Shown: positions 15,110 to 21,837 of the stretch, piece by piece
How positions within the stretch are numbered: position 1 is the stretch's first letter
Layout: the number at the start of each line of letters is the position of its first letter
NCBI GenBank assembly: GCA_030626365.1
Contig: DAOUPC010000006.1
Location: forward strand, 1 to 21,837
Length of the DNA stretch: 21,837 nucleotides
Direction: 5' to 3'
Origin: Paracoccaceae bacterium
GTDB taxonomy: Bacteria > Pseudomonadota > Alphaproteobacteria > Rhodobacterales > Rhodobacteraceae
The notes under the pieces: model-generated
What the model saw: the letters and a program-made list of their open reading frames with translations, nothing else
Told to the model about the DNA's origin: nothing
The model's database searches: none
Position numbers and translations under genes: made by a program

Positions 15110-15137
15110 CCCTGAACACCCCACGTTTGGGCATTTT
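15110..15137. repeat. Intergenic repeat, left half of interrupted copy
   Basis: Matches 1955-1982 at 23 of 28 ungapped positions. The continuation of the other copy is found 140 bp further on, at 15278-15290 (11 of 13 matching), on the far side of an inverted-repeat element. Confidence 0.5.
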
Positions 15138-15281
15138 GAAAAAATGCCAGCCCCGCCCGCCCCACGGCGGGGGCTTTGCAATGGTGCATCCAATTGATCT
15201 GTAATCTGTTTTTTGTGGGATGGTGAACCTGACAGCCGGGGTGCAGGTCCCCACCCGGGCGGGGGCTGACATTTTTTCAAA
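15135..15281. mobile_element. Candidate MITE-like element or structured RNA with terminal inverted repeats
   Basis: The left end TTTGAAAAAATGCCAGCCCC plus GCCCG (15135-15159) is the reverse complement of the right end (15257-15281) apart from one mismatch and one extra C. The interior is GC-rich near both ends and AT-rich in the centre (about 15190-15222). It encodes no protein. Each end places a T6 run pointing outwards after a GC-rich stem, so RNA read in either direction could end there. Internal hairpins include GGCATTTT/AAAATGCC (15130-15148), which overlaps the left border. The inverted repeats and split flanks are visible; mobility or an RNA role is inference. Confidence 0.5.
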
Positions 15282-15423
15282 CCACATGGGTTATTAAGAG
15301 CCTTCCTTAATGGGGGGCTATCCGGTTAATCCTGCCCCCTTGTGGTATTTGCGGGCAAATCAGGTCTCGCACCTTGGTCACAACTTTCCTATAAGCGGCA
15401 CAGCCATCAGGGGAGTTGTTGCC

Positions 15424-16212
15424 ATGACCGGAGAGTTGTCGCCCATCGACAAGGCCAAGTTCGTTGCCGCCAAGCGCGCGGCGGATTTTGTTGAGGACGG
15501 GATGCGTGTGGGGCTGGGCACGGGCAGTACTGCCGCCTGGCTGGTGCGCTGCCTGGGCGAGATGGTGCGCGACGAGGGGCTGAAAATACGCGGCGTGCCC
15601 ACGTCCACCCGTACCGCCGAACTGGCGCGCGATGTGGGCATCGAGGTGATTTCGCTGGACGAGGCCCGCTGGCTGGACCTGACCATTGACGGGGCGGATG
15701 AATTTGACGGTGATCTGAACCTGATCAAGGGCGGCGGCGGGGCGCTGTTGCAGGAAAAGATCGTCGCGACGGCCAGCGATCAGATGATTGTGATCGCGGA
15801 TGTTGGCAAAGAGGTAGAAAACCTTGGCGCATTTCCGTTGCCGGTCGAGGTGATCCCGTTTGGCTGGCAGACCACACAGGCGCTGGTCGAGGAAACCCTG
15901 ATTTCCATGGATGTTCTGGGCCGCAACACAACATTGCGGATGAACGGCGAAGTGCCCTTCATCACGGATGAAGGGAATTACATCCTTGATCTGCATCTGA
16001 ACCGCATCGGCAACCCACGCCAGTTGGCGCTGGTGATGAACCAGATGCCGGGTGTGGTTGAAAACGGGCTGTTCATTGATATCTGTGACACGGTGATAAT
16101 CGGCTATGGCGACGGCCGGGTGGAACTGCGCGACATCAACAAAGGCACTATTGAGCATGACCGGCTGGATTTTGTTGAAAGCGACAATCTGTTTACCGAT
16201 CTTGCGGATTAG
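15424..16212 (+). CDS. rpiA: Ribose-5-phosphate isomerase A
   Basis: Interconverts ribose 5-phosphate and ribulose 5-phosphate in the pentose phosphate pathway. The 262-residue product has the family motifs GTGST (32-36), TIDGADEFD (87-95) and KGGGGALLQEKI (102-113), which carry the active-site Asp, Lys and Glu residues. The C-terminal half includes GNYILDLH and ENGLFIDICD. The ATG at 15424 has AGGGGAG 8 nt upstream; the open frame back to 15310 is not family sequence. It ends in TAG, a normal stop in this genome, and is followed after 8 bp by gor. Confidence 0.96.
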   Translation: MTGELSPIDKAKFVAAKRAADFVEDGMRVGLGTGSTAAWLVRCLGEMVRDEGLKIRGVPTSTRTAELARDVGIEVISLDEARWLDLTIDGADEFDGDLNLIKGGGGALLQEKIVATASDQMIVIADVGKEVENLGAFPLPVEVIPFGWQTTQALVEETLISMDVLGRNTTLRMNGEVPFITDEGNYILDLHLNRIGNPRQLALVMNQMPGVVENGLFIDICDTVIIGYGDGRVELRDINKGTIEHDRLDFVESDNLFTDLAD

Positions 16213-16220
16213 GAATAAAG

Positions 16221-17579
16221 ATGAGCTTTGATTATGACCTCTTCGTCATTGGTGGCGGATCGGGCGGTGTGCGCGCGGCGCGCGTGGCCGCAGGCGAGGA
16301 CGGCGCAAAGGTGGCGCTGGCCGAAGAGGACCGCTATGGCGGCACCTGTGTGATCCGGGGCTGTGTGCCCAAAAAGCTGATGGTTTTTGCCAGCGAATAT
16401 GCCGGTATGGTGGATCAGGCCCGCGCCTATGGGTGGGACATGTCCAATGGCGGTTTTGACTGGGGCACGTTCCGGGGCAAGATGCACGCCGAACTGGACC
16501 GGCTGGAAGGCATCTATCGCAACATCCTGAAAAACAACGGGGTCGAGACATTTGATCAGCGGGCAAAGCTGGTCGATGCGCATACGGTCGAACTGGCCGA
16601 TGGCAGCCGCAAGTCGGCCCGGCATATTCTGGTGGCCACTGGTGGGCGTCCGGTAAAACCGGATGTGCCGGGGGCAGATCTTGGCATTACCTCGAACGAC
16701 ATCTTTCATCTGGATGCGCTGCCCGAAAGCATCCTGATTATCGGCGGCGGTTATATCGCCTGTGAATTCGCCGGCATCCTGAACGGGCTGGGCGTGCATG
16801 TGACCCAGTATTATCGCGGCGCGCAAATCCTGCGTGGCTTTGACGACGAGGCACGCGGGTTGGTCTGCGAAGAAATGTGCCAGAACGGTATCGACGTGCA
16901 TCTGGGCACCAATGTGCTGGAGATGCACCGCGAGGGCGATGCCATCCGGGTCAAGGCCACCAATGGCGACAAGCGGCTGTTCGATCAGGTGATGTTTGCC
17001 ACGGGCCGGGTGCCCAATGCCGACGATCTGGGGCTTGAGGGTCTGGGCGTGGCACGGGGCCGCAAGGGGCAGATCGTTGTCGATAAGTATAGCCAGACGG
17101 GTGTGCCGTCGGTCTATGCCATCGGCGATGTGACCGACCGGGTGAACCTGACCCCTGTGGCGATCCGCGAAGGCATGGCGTTTGTCGAAACCGTGTTCCG
17201 GGGCAACCCGACACCGGTTGATCACGACCTGATCCCGACGGCGATCTTTACCCAGCCGGAAATGGGCACCGTGGGGCTGAGCGAAGAACAGGCCGCCGAA
17301 CAGGAACCGATCGAGGTTTACGCGACCAGTTTCAAACCGATGCAGACCTCTTTTGCCGGGCAATCAGGCCGGGTGCTGATGAAACTGGTGGTCAGTCAGG
17401 CAACACGCAAGGTTCTGGGCTGTCACATCGTGGCACCGGGCGCGGGTGAGATGATCCAACTGGCCGGGATTGCGGTCAAGATGGGCGCGACCAAGGAAGA
17501 TTTCGACCGGACCGTGGCGGTGCATCCGACCATGTCCGAAGAGATGGTAACAATGAAGGCACCTGTGCGGCGCGCTTGA
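16221..17579 (+). CDS. gor: Glutathione-disulfide reductase
   Basis: An FAD flavoenzyme that reduces glutathione disulfide with NADPH in the cytoplasm. Of 452 residues: FAD-binding GGGSGG (11-16), redox-active disulfide Cys43 and Cys48 in GGTCVIRGCVPKK, NADPH-binding GGGYIACEFAG (175-185), and arginines 199 and 205 in YRGAQILRGFD, which fit the pair that selects NADPH over NADH. The second FAD motif is YAIGDVT, and the partner-subunit active site is His435-Pro with Glu440 (HPTMSEE). The overall pattern favours glutathione reductase over lipoamide or mercuric reductase. AGGA lies just before the ATG, within the end of rpiA, so rpiA-gor is probably one operon. Confidence 0.95.
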   Translation: MSFDYDLFVIGGGSGGVRAARVAAGEDGAKVALAEEDRYGGTCVIRGCVPKKLMVFASEYAGMVDQARAYGWDMSNGGFDWGTFRGKMHAELDRLEGIYRNILKNNGVETFDQRAKLVDAHTVELADGSRKSARHILVATGGRPVKPDVPGADLGITSNDIFHLDALPESILIIGGGYIACEFAGILNGLGVHVTQYYRGAQILRGFDDEARGLVCEEMCQNGIDVHLGTNVLEMHREGDAIRVKATNGDKRLFDQVMFATGRVPNADDLGLEGLGVARGRKGQIVVDKYSQTGVPSVYAIGDVTDRVNLTPVAIREGMAFVETVFRGNPTPVDHDLIPTAIFTQPEMGTVGLSEEQAAEQEPIEVYATSFKPMQTSFAGQSGRVLMKLVVSQATRKVLGCHIVAPGAGEMIQLAGIAVKMGATKEDFDRTVAVHPTMSEEMVTMKAPVRRA

Positions 17580-17649
17580 TTTGATCGTGGTGACGCACAA
17601 GGTATGGTATAGCGCCGCATAAAGGCGGCTGAGAAAGGAAAGAACAGGT

Positions 17650-18825
17650 ATGGCAGGTAATAGCGGTGGTCCCTGGGGGGCCGGGGGCTCTTCCGGCGGC
17701 GGAGGTGACCGGGGTAATAACGGTGGCGGCAGCAATGGTGGCGGTCAGGGTGGCCCGGGCGGCGGTGGAAACCGCCCCGAGGGCGACGGCCCGCAGATCC
17801 CCGAGATCGAAGAGCTGATGAAAAAAGGCCAGGAACAACTGCGCGTCCTGATGGGCGGTCGCGGTGGCGGTGGCAATGGCGGTGGTGCCGGTCAGGGTGG
17901 CGGCGGCGGTGGGCCGGCGATAACCAAGGGCACGGTTGGTCTTGGCATTATTGCCGCGGCCGTTTTGTGGGGCATGGCCAGCTTTTACACGGTCAAACCC
18001 GAAGAACAGTCGGTTGAACTGTTTCTGGGTGAATTTTACGGCATCGGGGAACCGGGCCTGAACTTTGCCCCCTGGCCGCTTGTCACGGCCGAGGTGATCC
18101 CGGTCACCCGCGAACAGACCGAAGACATGGGCGGTGCGCGTGGCAGCCAGGATGGCCTGATGCTGACCGGCGACGAAAACGTTGTCGATATCGACTATCA
18201 GGTGGTCTGGAACATCAACGACCCGGCCAAGTTCCTGTTCAATCTGCGCGATCCGCGCCCGACCATCCGCGCCGTGTCAGAATCGGCCATGCGCGAGATC
18301 ATCGCGCAATCCGAACTGGCCCCGATCCTGAACCGGGATCGCGGAGTGATCGCCGACCAGTTGCACGACCTGATTCAGCTGACCATGGACAGCTATGACA
18401 GTGGCGTTCACATCGTGCGGGTCAACTTTGACAAGGCCGACCCGCCGGAATCGGTGATTTCCGCCTTCCGCGATGTGCAGGCCGCAGCGCAGGAACGTGA
18501 CCGGCTGCAAAATATCGCCGACGCCTATGCCAACAAGGTTTTGGCCGAGGCCCGCGGTCAGTCCGCACAACTTCTGGAAGAGGCAGAAGGTTATCGTGCG
18601 CAAGTGGTGAACGAAGCCAAGGGTGAGGCCAGCCGTTTTAGCGCGGTTCTGGCGGAATACACCAAGGCACCGGAAGTGACCCGTAAACGGTTGTATCTGG
18701 AAACGATGGAGCAGGTTCTGGGTGGTCTGAACAAGATCATTCTGGACGAAAATGCCAGCGGGTCGGGTGTTGTGCCTTACCTGCCGCTGAATGAACTGCA
18801 ACGTGGCAACGGGGGGTCGAACTGA
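17650..18825 (+). CDS. hflK: HflK, FtsH protease modulator subunit
   Basis: With HflC it forms a membrane-anchored ring complex that surrounds and modulates the FtsH protease. The 391-residue product has a long Gly/Asn-rich cytoplasmic N-terminus (residues 1-45, plus a second Gly-rich stretch at about 70-88), one membrane helix (about 93-114, GTVGLGIIAAAVLWGMASFY) and a band-7/SPFH domain. That domain starts TVKPEEQSVELFLGEF and contains DIDYQVVWNINDPAKFLFN, followed by a helical region (ERDRLQNIADAYANKVLAEARG). AAAGGAAAG precedes the ATG at 17650. The stop overlaps the hflC start as TGATG. Confidence 0.95.
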   Translation: MAGNSGGPWGAGGSSGGGGDRGNNGGGSNGGGQGGPGGGGNRPEGDGPQIPEIEELMKKGQEQLRVLMGGRGGGGNGGGAGQGGGGGGPAITKGTVGLGIIAAAVLWGMASFYTVKPEEQSVELFLGEFYGIGEPGLNFAPWPLVTAEVIPVTREQTEDMGGARGSQDGLMLTGDENVVDIDYQVVWNINDPAKFLFNLRDPRPTIRAVSESAMREIIAQSELAPILNRDRGVIADQLHDLIQLTMDSYDSGVHIVRVNFDKADPPESVISAFRDVQAAAQERDRLQNIADAYANKVLAEARGQSAQLLEEAEGYRAQVVNEAKGEASRFSAVLAEYTKAPEVTRKRLYLETMEQVLGGLNKIILDENASGSGVVPYLPLNELQRGNGGSN

Positions 18826-19706
18826 TGCGTAAAACTACCTTTATTCTGCCGATCCTGGTGATCGCGATTGCCATCGTCATGTCGGCTGTAATCATCGTCG
18901 ATGAACGTGAAAAAGTTCTGATCCTGCAATTCGGCCGGGTTGTTTCGGTCAAGGAAGATCCCGGACTGACCTTCAAGATCCCCCTTATCCAAGAGGCGGT
19001 CAGCTATGATGACCGTATCCTCAGCCGTGATGTGGACCCATTGGAAGTCACCCCGCTGGACGATCGCCGTCTGGTGGTCGATGCCTTTGCCCGTTACCGG
19101 ATCGCGGATGTGGTTCAGTTCCGCCAGGCGGTTGGCACGGGTGGTATCGCCACCGCCGAAAGCCGGCTGGATTCGATCCTGCGCGCACAGACACGCGAAA
19201 TTCTGGGTTCGGTCACTTCCACCGATATCCTTAGTTCCGACCGTGCCACGCTGATGCTGCGTATCCGTAACGGTGCGATTGCCGAGGCCCGCGGTCTGGG
19301 ACTGGACATCATCGACGTGCGTCTGAAGGCGACTGACCTGCCGCGTGAAAACCTGGCTGCTACGTTTGACCGGATGCGTGCCGAACGTGAACGCGAGGCA
19401 ACGGACGAACGTGCGCGTGGTAACGAAGCCGCCCAAAGGGTTCGTGCCCAGGCCGACCGAACAGTGGTCGAACTGGTTTCCGAGGCCCAGAGAGAGGCCG
19501 AGATCGCCCGTGGTGAGGCCGACGCCGAGCGGAACGCAATCTTTGCCAAAGCCTTTGGCAAGGATCAGGAATTCTTTGAATTCTACCGTTCTCTGAAGGC
19601 CTATCGCCGGGCCTTGGGTGGCAGCAATTCGTCGATGGTTCTGTCGCCGGATTCTGAGTTCTTTAACTATCTCAGGTCGGCCACCGGCGTGGTTCCGGCC
19701 CAGTGA
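18825..19706 (+). CDS. hflC: HflC, FtsH protease modulator subunit
   Basis: Partner of HflK in the SPFH-domain complex that regulates FtsH. The 293-residue protein has an N-terminal membrane anchor (about residues 5-25, FILPILVIAIAIVMSAVIIV) followed by DEREKVLILQFGRVV, the band-7 core (DPGLTFKIP, RYRIADVVQFRQAV, LDSILRAQTREILG), a charged helix with ARGNEAAQRVRAQAD, and the typical C-terminal EFYRSLKAYRRAL and LSPDSEFFNYL. The one-base overlap with hflK suggests equal production of both partners. Confidence 0.96.
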   Translation: MRKTTFILPILVIAIAIVMSAVIIVDEREKVLILQFGRVVSVKEDPGLTFKIPLIQEAVSYDDRILSRDVDPLEVTPLDDRRLVVDAFARYRIADVVQFRQAVGTGGIATAESRLDSILRAQTREILGSVTSTDILSSDRATLMLRIRNGAIAEARGLGLDIIDVRLKATDLPRENLAATFDRMRAEREREATDERARGNEAAQRVRAQADRTVVELVSEAQREAEIARGEADAERNAIFAKAFGKDQEFFEFYRSLKAYRRALGGSNSSMVLSPDSEFFNYLRSATGVVPAQ

Positions 19707-19727
19707 TGGCCCGGTGATGATTAAGTG

Positions 19728-19922
19728 ATGGCAACCATCTTTCTGGCCCTGGGGCTGGTATTGATTGTCGAGGGGCTGGTCTGGGTACTGGCCCCTTCGC
19801 TTGTCGAGCGTCTGCTTGAAACATTACGTGAATTGCCGGAACCCGCCCGGCGTCAGTTTGGCGCACTGGCGCTGGTGTTGGGGCTGATCCTGTTGTGGGT
19901 GGCGCATGCGCTGGGGGCCTGA
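19728..19922 (+). CDS. DUF2065 small membrane protein
   Basis: A 64-residue protein with two hydrophobic segments, TIFLALGLVLIVEGLVWVLAP (residues 3-23) and FGALALVLGLILLWVAHAL (about 44-62), separated by a charged stretch. The pattern fits DUF2065 (YjeT-like), often encoded next to hflKC. A GTG one codon upstream (19725) is an alternative start. It lies 21 bp after hflC and is probably in the same operon. The role is unknown. Confidence 0.85.
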   Translation: MATIFLALGLVLIVEGLVWVLAPSLVERLLETLRELPEPARRQFGALALVLGLILLWVAHALGA

Positions 19923-19952
19923 TGGCAGAAAAGATCACAAAATCTTGATTGT

Positions 19953-19983
19953 TTGCAACACTCTTTGCGTGTGGCGATATAGA
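19953..19983 (+). promoter_or_regulatory. Possible promoter of degP
   Basis: TTGCAA (19953-19958) and ATATAG/TATAGA (19977-19983) are separated by 18-19 bp, about 85 bp before the degP start. This is a weak pattern match. I could not recognise an envelope-stress sigma site. Confidence 0.25.
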
Positions 19984-20054
19984 CACTACATTAAGATCAG
20001 AAACGTGTGGTTCGCGCCGTCGGGCCGGACCCATGACAGGCATTATTAGCAATT

Positions 20055-20070
20055 AAGGAGTAGTCCATTG
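20055..20070 (+). promoter_or_regulatory. Ribosome site that supports the TTG start of degP
   Basis: AAGGAG (20055-20060), a 7-nt spacer and TTG (20068-20070). The strong site at ideal spacing supports TTG as the start; no ATG is placed as well. Confidence 0.75.
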
Positions 20071-21561
20071 CCACAATCGCAGGCAGTCACCCTTGTTTCC
20101 ACCGGGCAGGACACCCGGATCACCCGTTTCAGGCTTTTCCTGCTTGGTACGCTGACGTTGATGTTTATGCTGGCACAGGCCGCCATTGCCCTGGCCACCC
20201 CCGAAAGCCTGGCACCTTTGGCCGAAAAGATCAGCCCCTCGGTGGTCAACATCACCACCACCACGGTGATCGAAGGGCGCACCGGGCCACAGGGCATCGT
20301 CCCCAAAGGCTCTCCGTTTGAGGACTTTTTCCGCGACTTTCAGGACCGCAACCGTAACCGTAATGGCGATGGTGATGGCGATCGCCCGCGCCGGTCCTCG
20401 GCGCTGGGATCGGGGTTTGTGATTTCCGAAGATGGGTATGTGGTGACGAACAACCACGTGATCGAGGGGGCCGATGAAATCCTGATCGAATTCTTCTCGG
20501 GTCAGGAACTGCCGGCGAAGGTGATTGGGACAGACAAGAATACCGATATTGCGCTTTTGAAGGTCGAAACCGACAAACCGCTGCCTTTCGTCAACTTTGG
20601 CGACAGTGACGCGGCGCGTGTTGGTGATTGGGTCATGGCGATGGGTAATCCGCTGGGGCAGGGGTTTTCTGTCTCGGCCGGCATCGTTTCGGCGCGTAAT
20701 CGCGCGCTGTCGGGCACCTATGACGACTATATCCAGACCGATGCGGCGATCAACCGGGGTAACTCGGGCGGGCCGCTGTTTAACATGGACGGCGACGTGG
20801 TTGGGGTGAACACGGCGATCCTGTCACCCAATGGCGGGTCCATCGGCATCGGCTTTTCCATGGCCTCGAATGTGGTCAGCCGGGTGGTCGATCAACTGAA
20901 GGAATACGGCGAAACACGGCGTGGCTGGCTGGGTGTGCGCATCCAGGATGTGACCGATGACGTGGCCGAGGCAATGGGTCTGGACAAGGCCGCCGGGGCG
21001 CTGATTACCGATGTGCCGGACGGACCTGCCAAAGAGGCCGGGTTGCTGGCCGGTGATGTGATCATCGCGTTTGACGGGGTCGATGTGGCCGACACCCGCG
21101 CGCTGGTGCGCCAGGTCGGCAATACCACGGTTGGCAAGGCCGTGCGTGTGGTGGTGTACCGCGAAGGGGGCACCCAGACGGTTCTGGTGACCCTTGGTCG
21201 GCGCGAAGAGGCCGAACGTGCGGTGCCCGCAACCATGGACGGGGGGGACCCGGACGTGAAAGAGAAACAGATTCTGGGCCTGACGCTCAGCCTGCTAAGC
21301 GACGATATGCGTTCAGAAATGGGCCTGCCGGAGAATATGCAGGGTCTGCTGGTGATGGCTGTGGATGAAAGCACCGAGGCCTTTGAAAAGGGCTTTCGCC
21401 CAGGCGATGTGATCACCGAGGCGGGCCAGCAAAAGGTCAAATCGTTCAGCGATCTGGATGACCGTATCGACGAGGCAAAAGAGGCCGGTCGCAAGTCTCT
21501 GCTGTTGCTGGTCCGGCGCGCGGGCGAACCACGGTTCGTGGCGCTGGGGCTGGATGGGTAA
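20068..21561 (+). CDS. degP: Do-family periplasmic serine protease (DegP/DegQ-like)
   Basis: Envelope protease and chaperone that degrades misfolded periplasmic proteins. Of 497 residues: signal peptide (about 1-43, with RFRLFLLGTLTLMFMLAQAA as core), then the trypsin-like domain with the triad His130 (TNNHVIEGAD), Asp160 (NTDIALLKV) and Ser233 (RGNSGGPL). Two PDZ domains follow, at about 275-365 (RGWLGVRIQDVT, GPAKEAGLLAGDVI) and 400-490 (LGLTLSLLSDDMR, EKGFRPGDVI). The LA-loop region has a repetitive RNRNRNGDGDGDRPRR stretch. The start is TTG with a strong ribosome site. It lies downstream of hflKC, fitting an envelope quality-control neighbourhood, and is closed by a strong terminator. Confidence 0.95.
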   Translation: MPQSQAVTLVSTGQDTRITRFRLFLLGTLTLMFMLAQAAIALATPESLAPLAEKISPSVVNITTTTVIEGRTGPQGIVPKGSPFEDFFRDFQDRNRNRNGDGDGDRPRRSSALGSGFVISEDGYVVTNNHVIEGADEILIEFFSGQELPAKVIGTDKNTDIALLKVETDKPLPFVNFGDSDAARVGDWVMAMGNPLGQGFSVSAGIVSARNRALSGTYDDYIQTDAAINRGNSGGPLFNMDGDVVGVNTAILSPNGGSIGIGFSMASNVVSRVVDQLKEYGETRRGWLGVRIQDVTDDVAEAMGLDKAAGALITDVPDGPAKEAGLLAGDVIIAFDGVDVADTRALVRQVGNTTVGKAVRVVVYREGGTQTVLVTLGRREEAERAVPATMDGGDPDVKEKQILGLTLSLLSDDMRSEMGLPENMQGLLVMAVDESTEAFEKGFRPGDVITEAGQQKVKSFSDLDDRIDEAKEAGRKSLLLLVRRAGEPRFVALGLDG

Positions 21562-21584
21562 CGTCCACCTGATGGAAAATGTTG

Positions 21585-21618
21585 AAGCCTCGGCCAGTTT
21601 GGCCGAGGCTTTCTCTCT
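21585..21618 (+). terminator. Intrinsic terminator of degP
   Basis: AAGCCTCGGCCA (21585-21596) and TGGCCGAGGCTT (21600-21611) form a perfect 12-bp stem with a 3-nt loop, followed by TCTCTCT, 24 bp after the degP stop. Confidence 0.9.
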
Positions 21619-21669
21619 GGAATTCTCACTGGTGGCCAATATGGTGTCCGGAAAATTGAAGAGAGTTAC

Positions 21670-21837
21670 ATGAGATTAGACAAAGCTATTGCGCGTTATG
21701 CGTATGTTGTAGACAGATCCTTGAGAAAGCGCTTTCCAGAAGACTTCGATGCACGTTGCATGTACGCGGCGTTTGGAATGCATCGACTGGCATCAAAAAT
21801 GGGCCATAGATCGAACATGGTCGGCGGGGACTTTTCC
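21670..21837 (+). CDS. Unknown protein, N-terminal part (runs off window)
   Basis: 56 codons open to the right edge, starting MRLDKAIARYAYVVDRSLRK and containing HRLASKMGHRSNMVGGDFS. GAGAG lies about 5 nt before the ATG. I do not recognise a family. Base composition is much closer to half GC than in the neighbouring genes, and codons such as AGA, TTA and TCA occur that are rare elsewhere in the window. This suggests recent transfer, perhaps the edge of an accessory island after the degP terminator. The call rests on an intact frame, a ribosome site and plausible protein sequence over a short length. Confidence 0.6.
   Translation, partial: MRLDKAIARYAYVVDRSLRKRFPEDFDARCMYAAFGMHRLASKMGHRSNMVGGDFS

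Larger units (their letters stand above)
14955..15423. other. Divergent sdaA-rpiA intergenic region
   Basis: 469 bp with no convincing gene. It contains a short direct repeat of TCGGGTGGGTG(A/G) (14977-15000), a copy of the dispersed intergenic repeat split into 15110-15137 and 15278-15290, the inverted-repeat element between them, and the rpiA ribosome site AGGGGAG 8 nt before its ATG. Promoters for both genes must lie here, but I could not place them with confidence. Confidence 0.7.

Noticed and set aside
15135..15281. Known riboswitch classes (SAM-II, TPP, cobalamin, glycine) or 6S RNA
   Set aside because: I could not match conserved core sequences of these classes. The inverted ends and split flanking repeat fit an inserted element better, though an RNA role is not excluded.

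Overview
The window is GC-rich, densely packed chromosomal DNA. Protein content and gene style (secG, pyrG, rpiA, gor, hflKC, degP and sdaA, with many ATGA/GTGA/TGATG junctions) point to an alphaproteobacterium, most likely of the Rhodobacteraceae/Roseobacter group. This is a judgement from recognised protein families; no database search was run. I see no tRNA, rRNA, CRISPR array or insertion-sequence transposase.

Layout. Positions 1-5820 carry a minus-strand series, read right to left: secG, pyrG (CTP synthase), a secreted protein of unknown function, a DUF1330 protein, two tandem TerB-like proteins, a PhnD-like binding protein without signal peptide, and an ABC ATPase cut by the window edge. 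Positions 5949-7644 hold a compact plus-strand operon for a cobalt-type nitrile hydratase: alpha subunit, beta subunit and accessory protein, joined by 4-bp overlaps. purA and a DUF2842 membrane protein follow. A 730-residue acidic, repeat-rich protein lies convergent to them. Next is thiN, whose 3' end overlaps a DMT-family exporter by 71 bp, and then sdaA. A 469-bp divergent gap separates sdaA from rpiA-gor. hflK-hflC-DUF2065 and degP complete the plus-strand block, closed by a strong terminator. The last 168 bp begin an AT-richer unknown gene that may mark the edge of an accessory region.

Functions. Most genes are housekeeping: nucleotide synthesis (pyrG, purA), thiamine diphosphate formation, pentose phosphate and redox metabolism (rpiA, gor), serine deamination (sdaA), secretion (secG) and envelope proteolysis (hflKC, degP). 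The nitrile hydratase operon is the clear metabolic accessory.

The most striking observations are: (1) pyrG carries an in-frame TAG at codon 384, where glutamine of the GxCxGxQ glutaminase nucleophile motif is expected, with an ATG directly on each side of it; (2) a 140-bp element with about 25-bp imperfect terminal inverted repeats lies between sdaA and rpiA, and its flanks resemble an uninterrupted site between the two terB genes; (3) pyrG has a plausible promoter and a foldable leader; (4) both nitrile hydratase subunits contain short in-frame tandem repeats; (5) a long acidic protein has ordered-looking ends and a disordered, repeat-prone middle.
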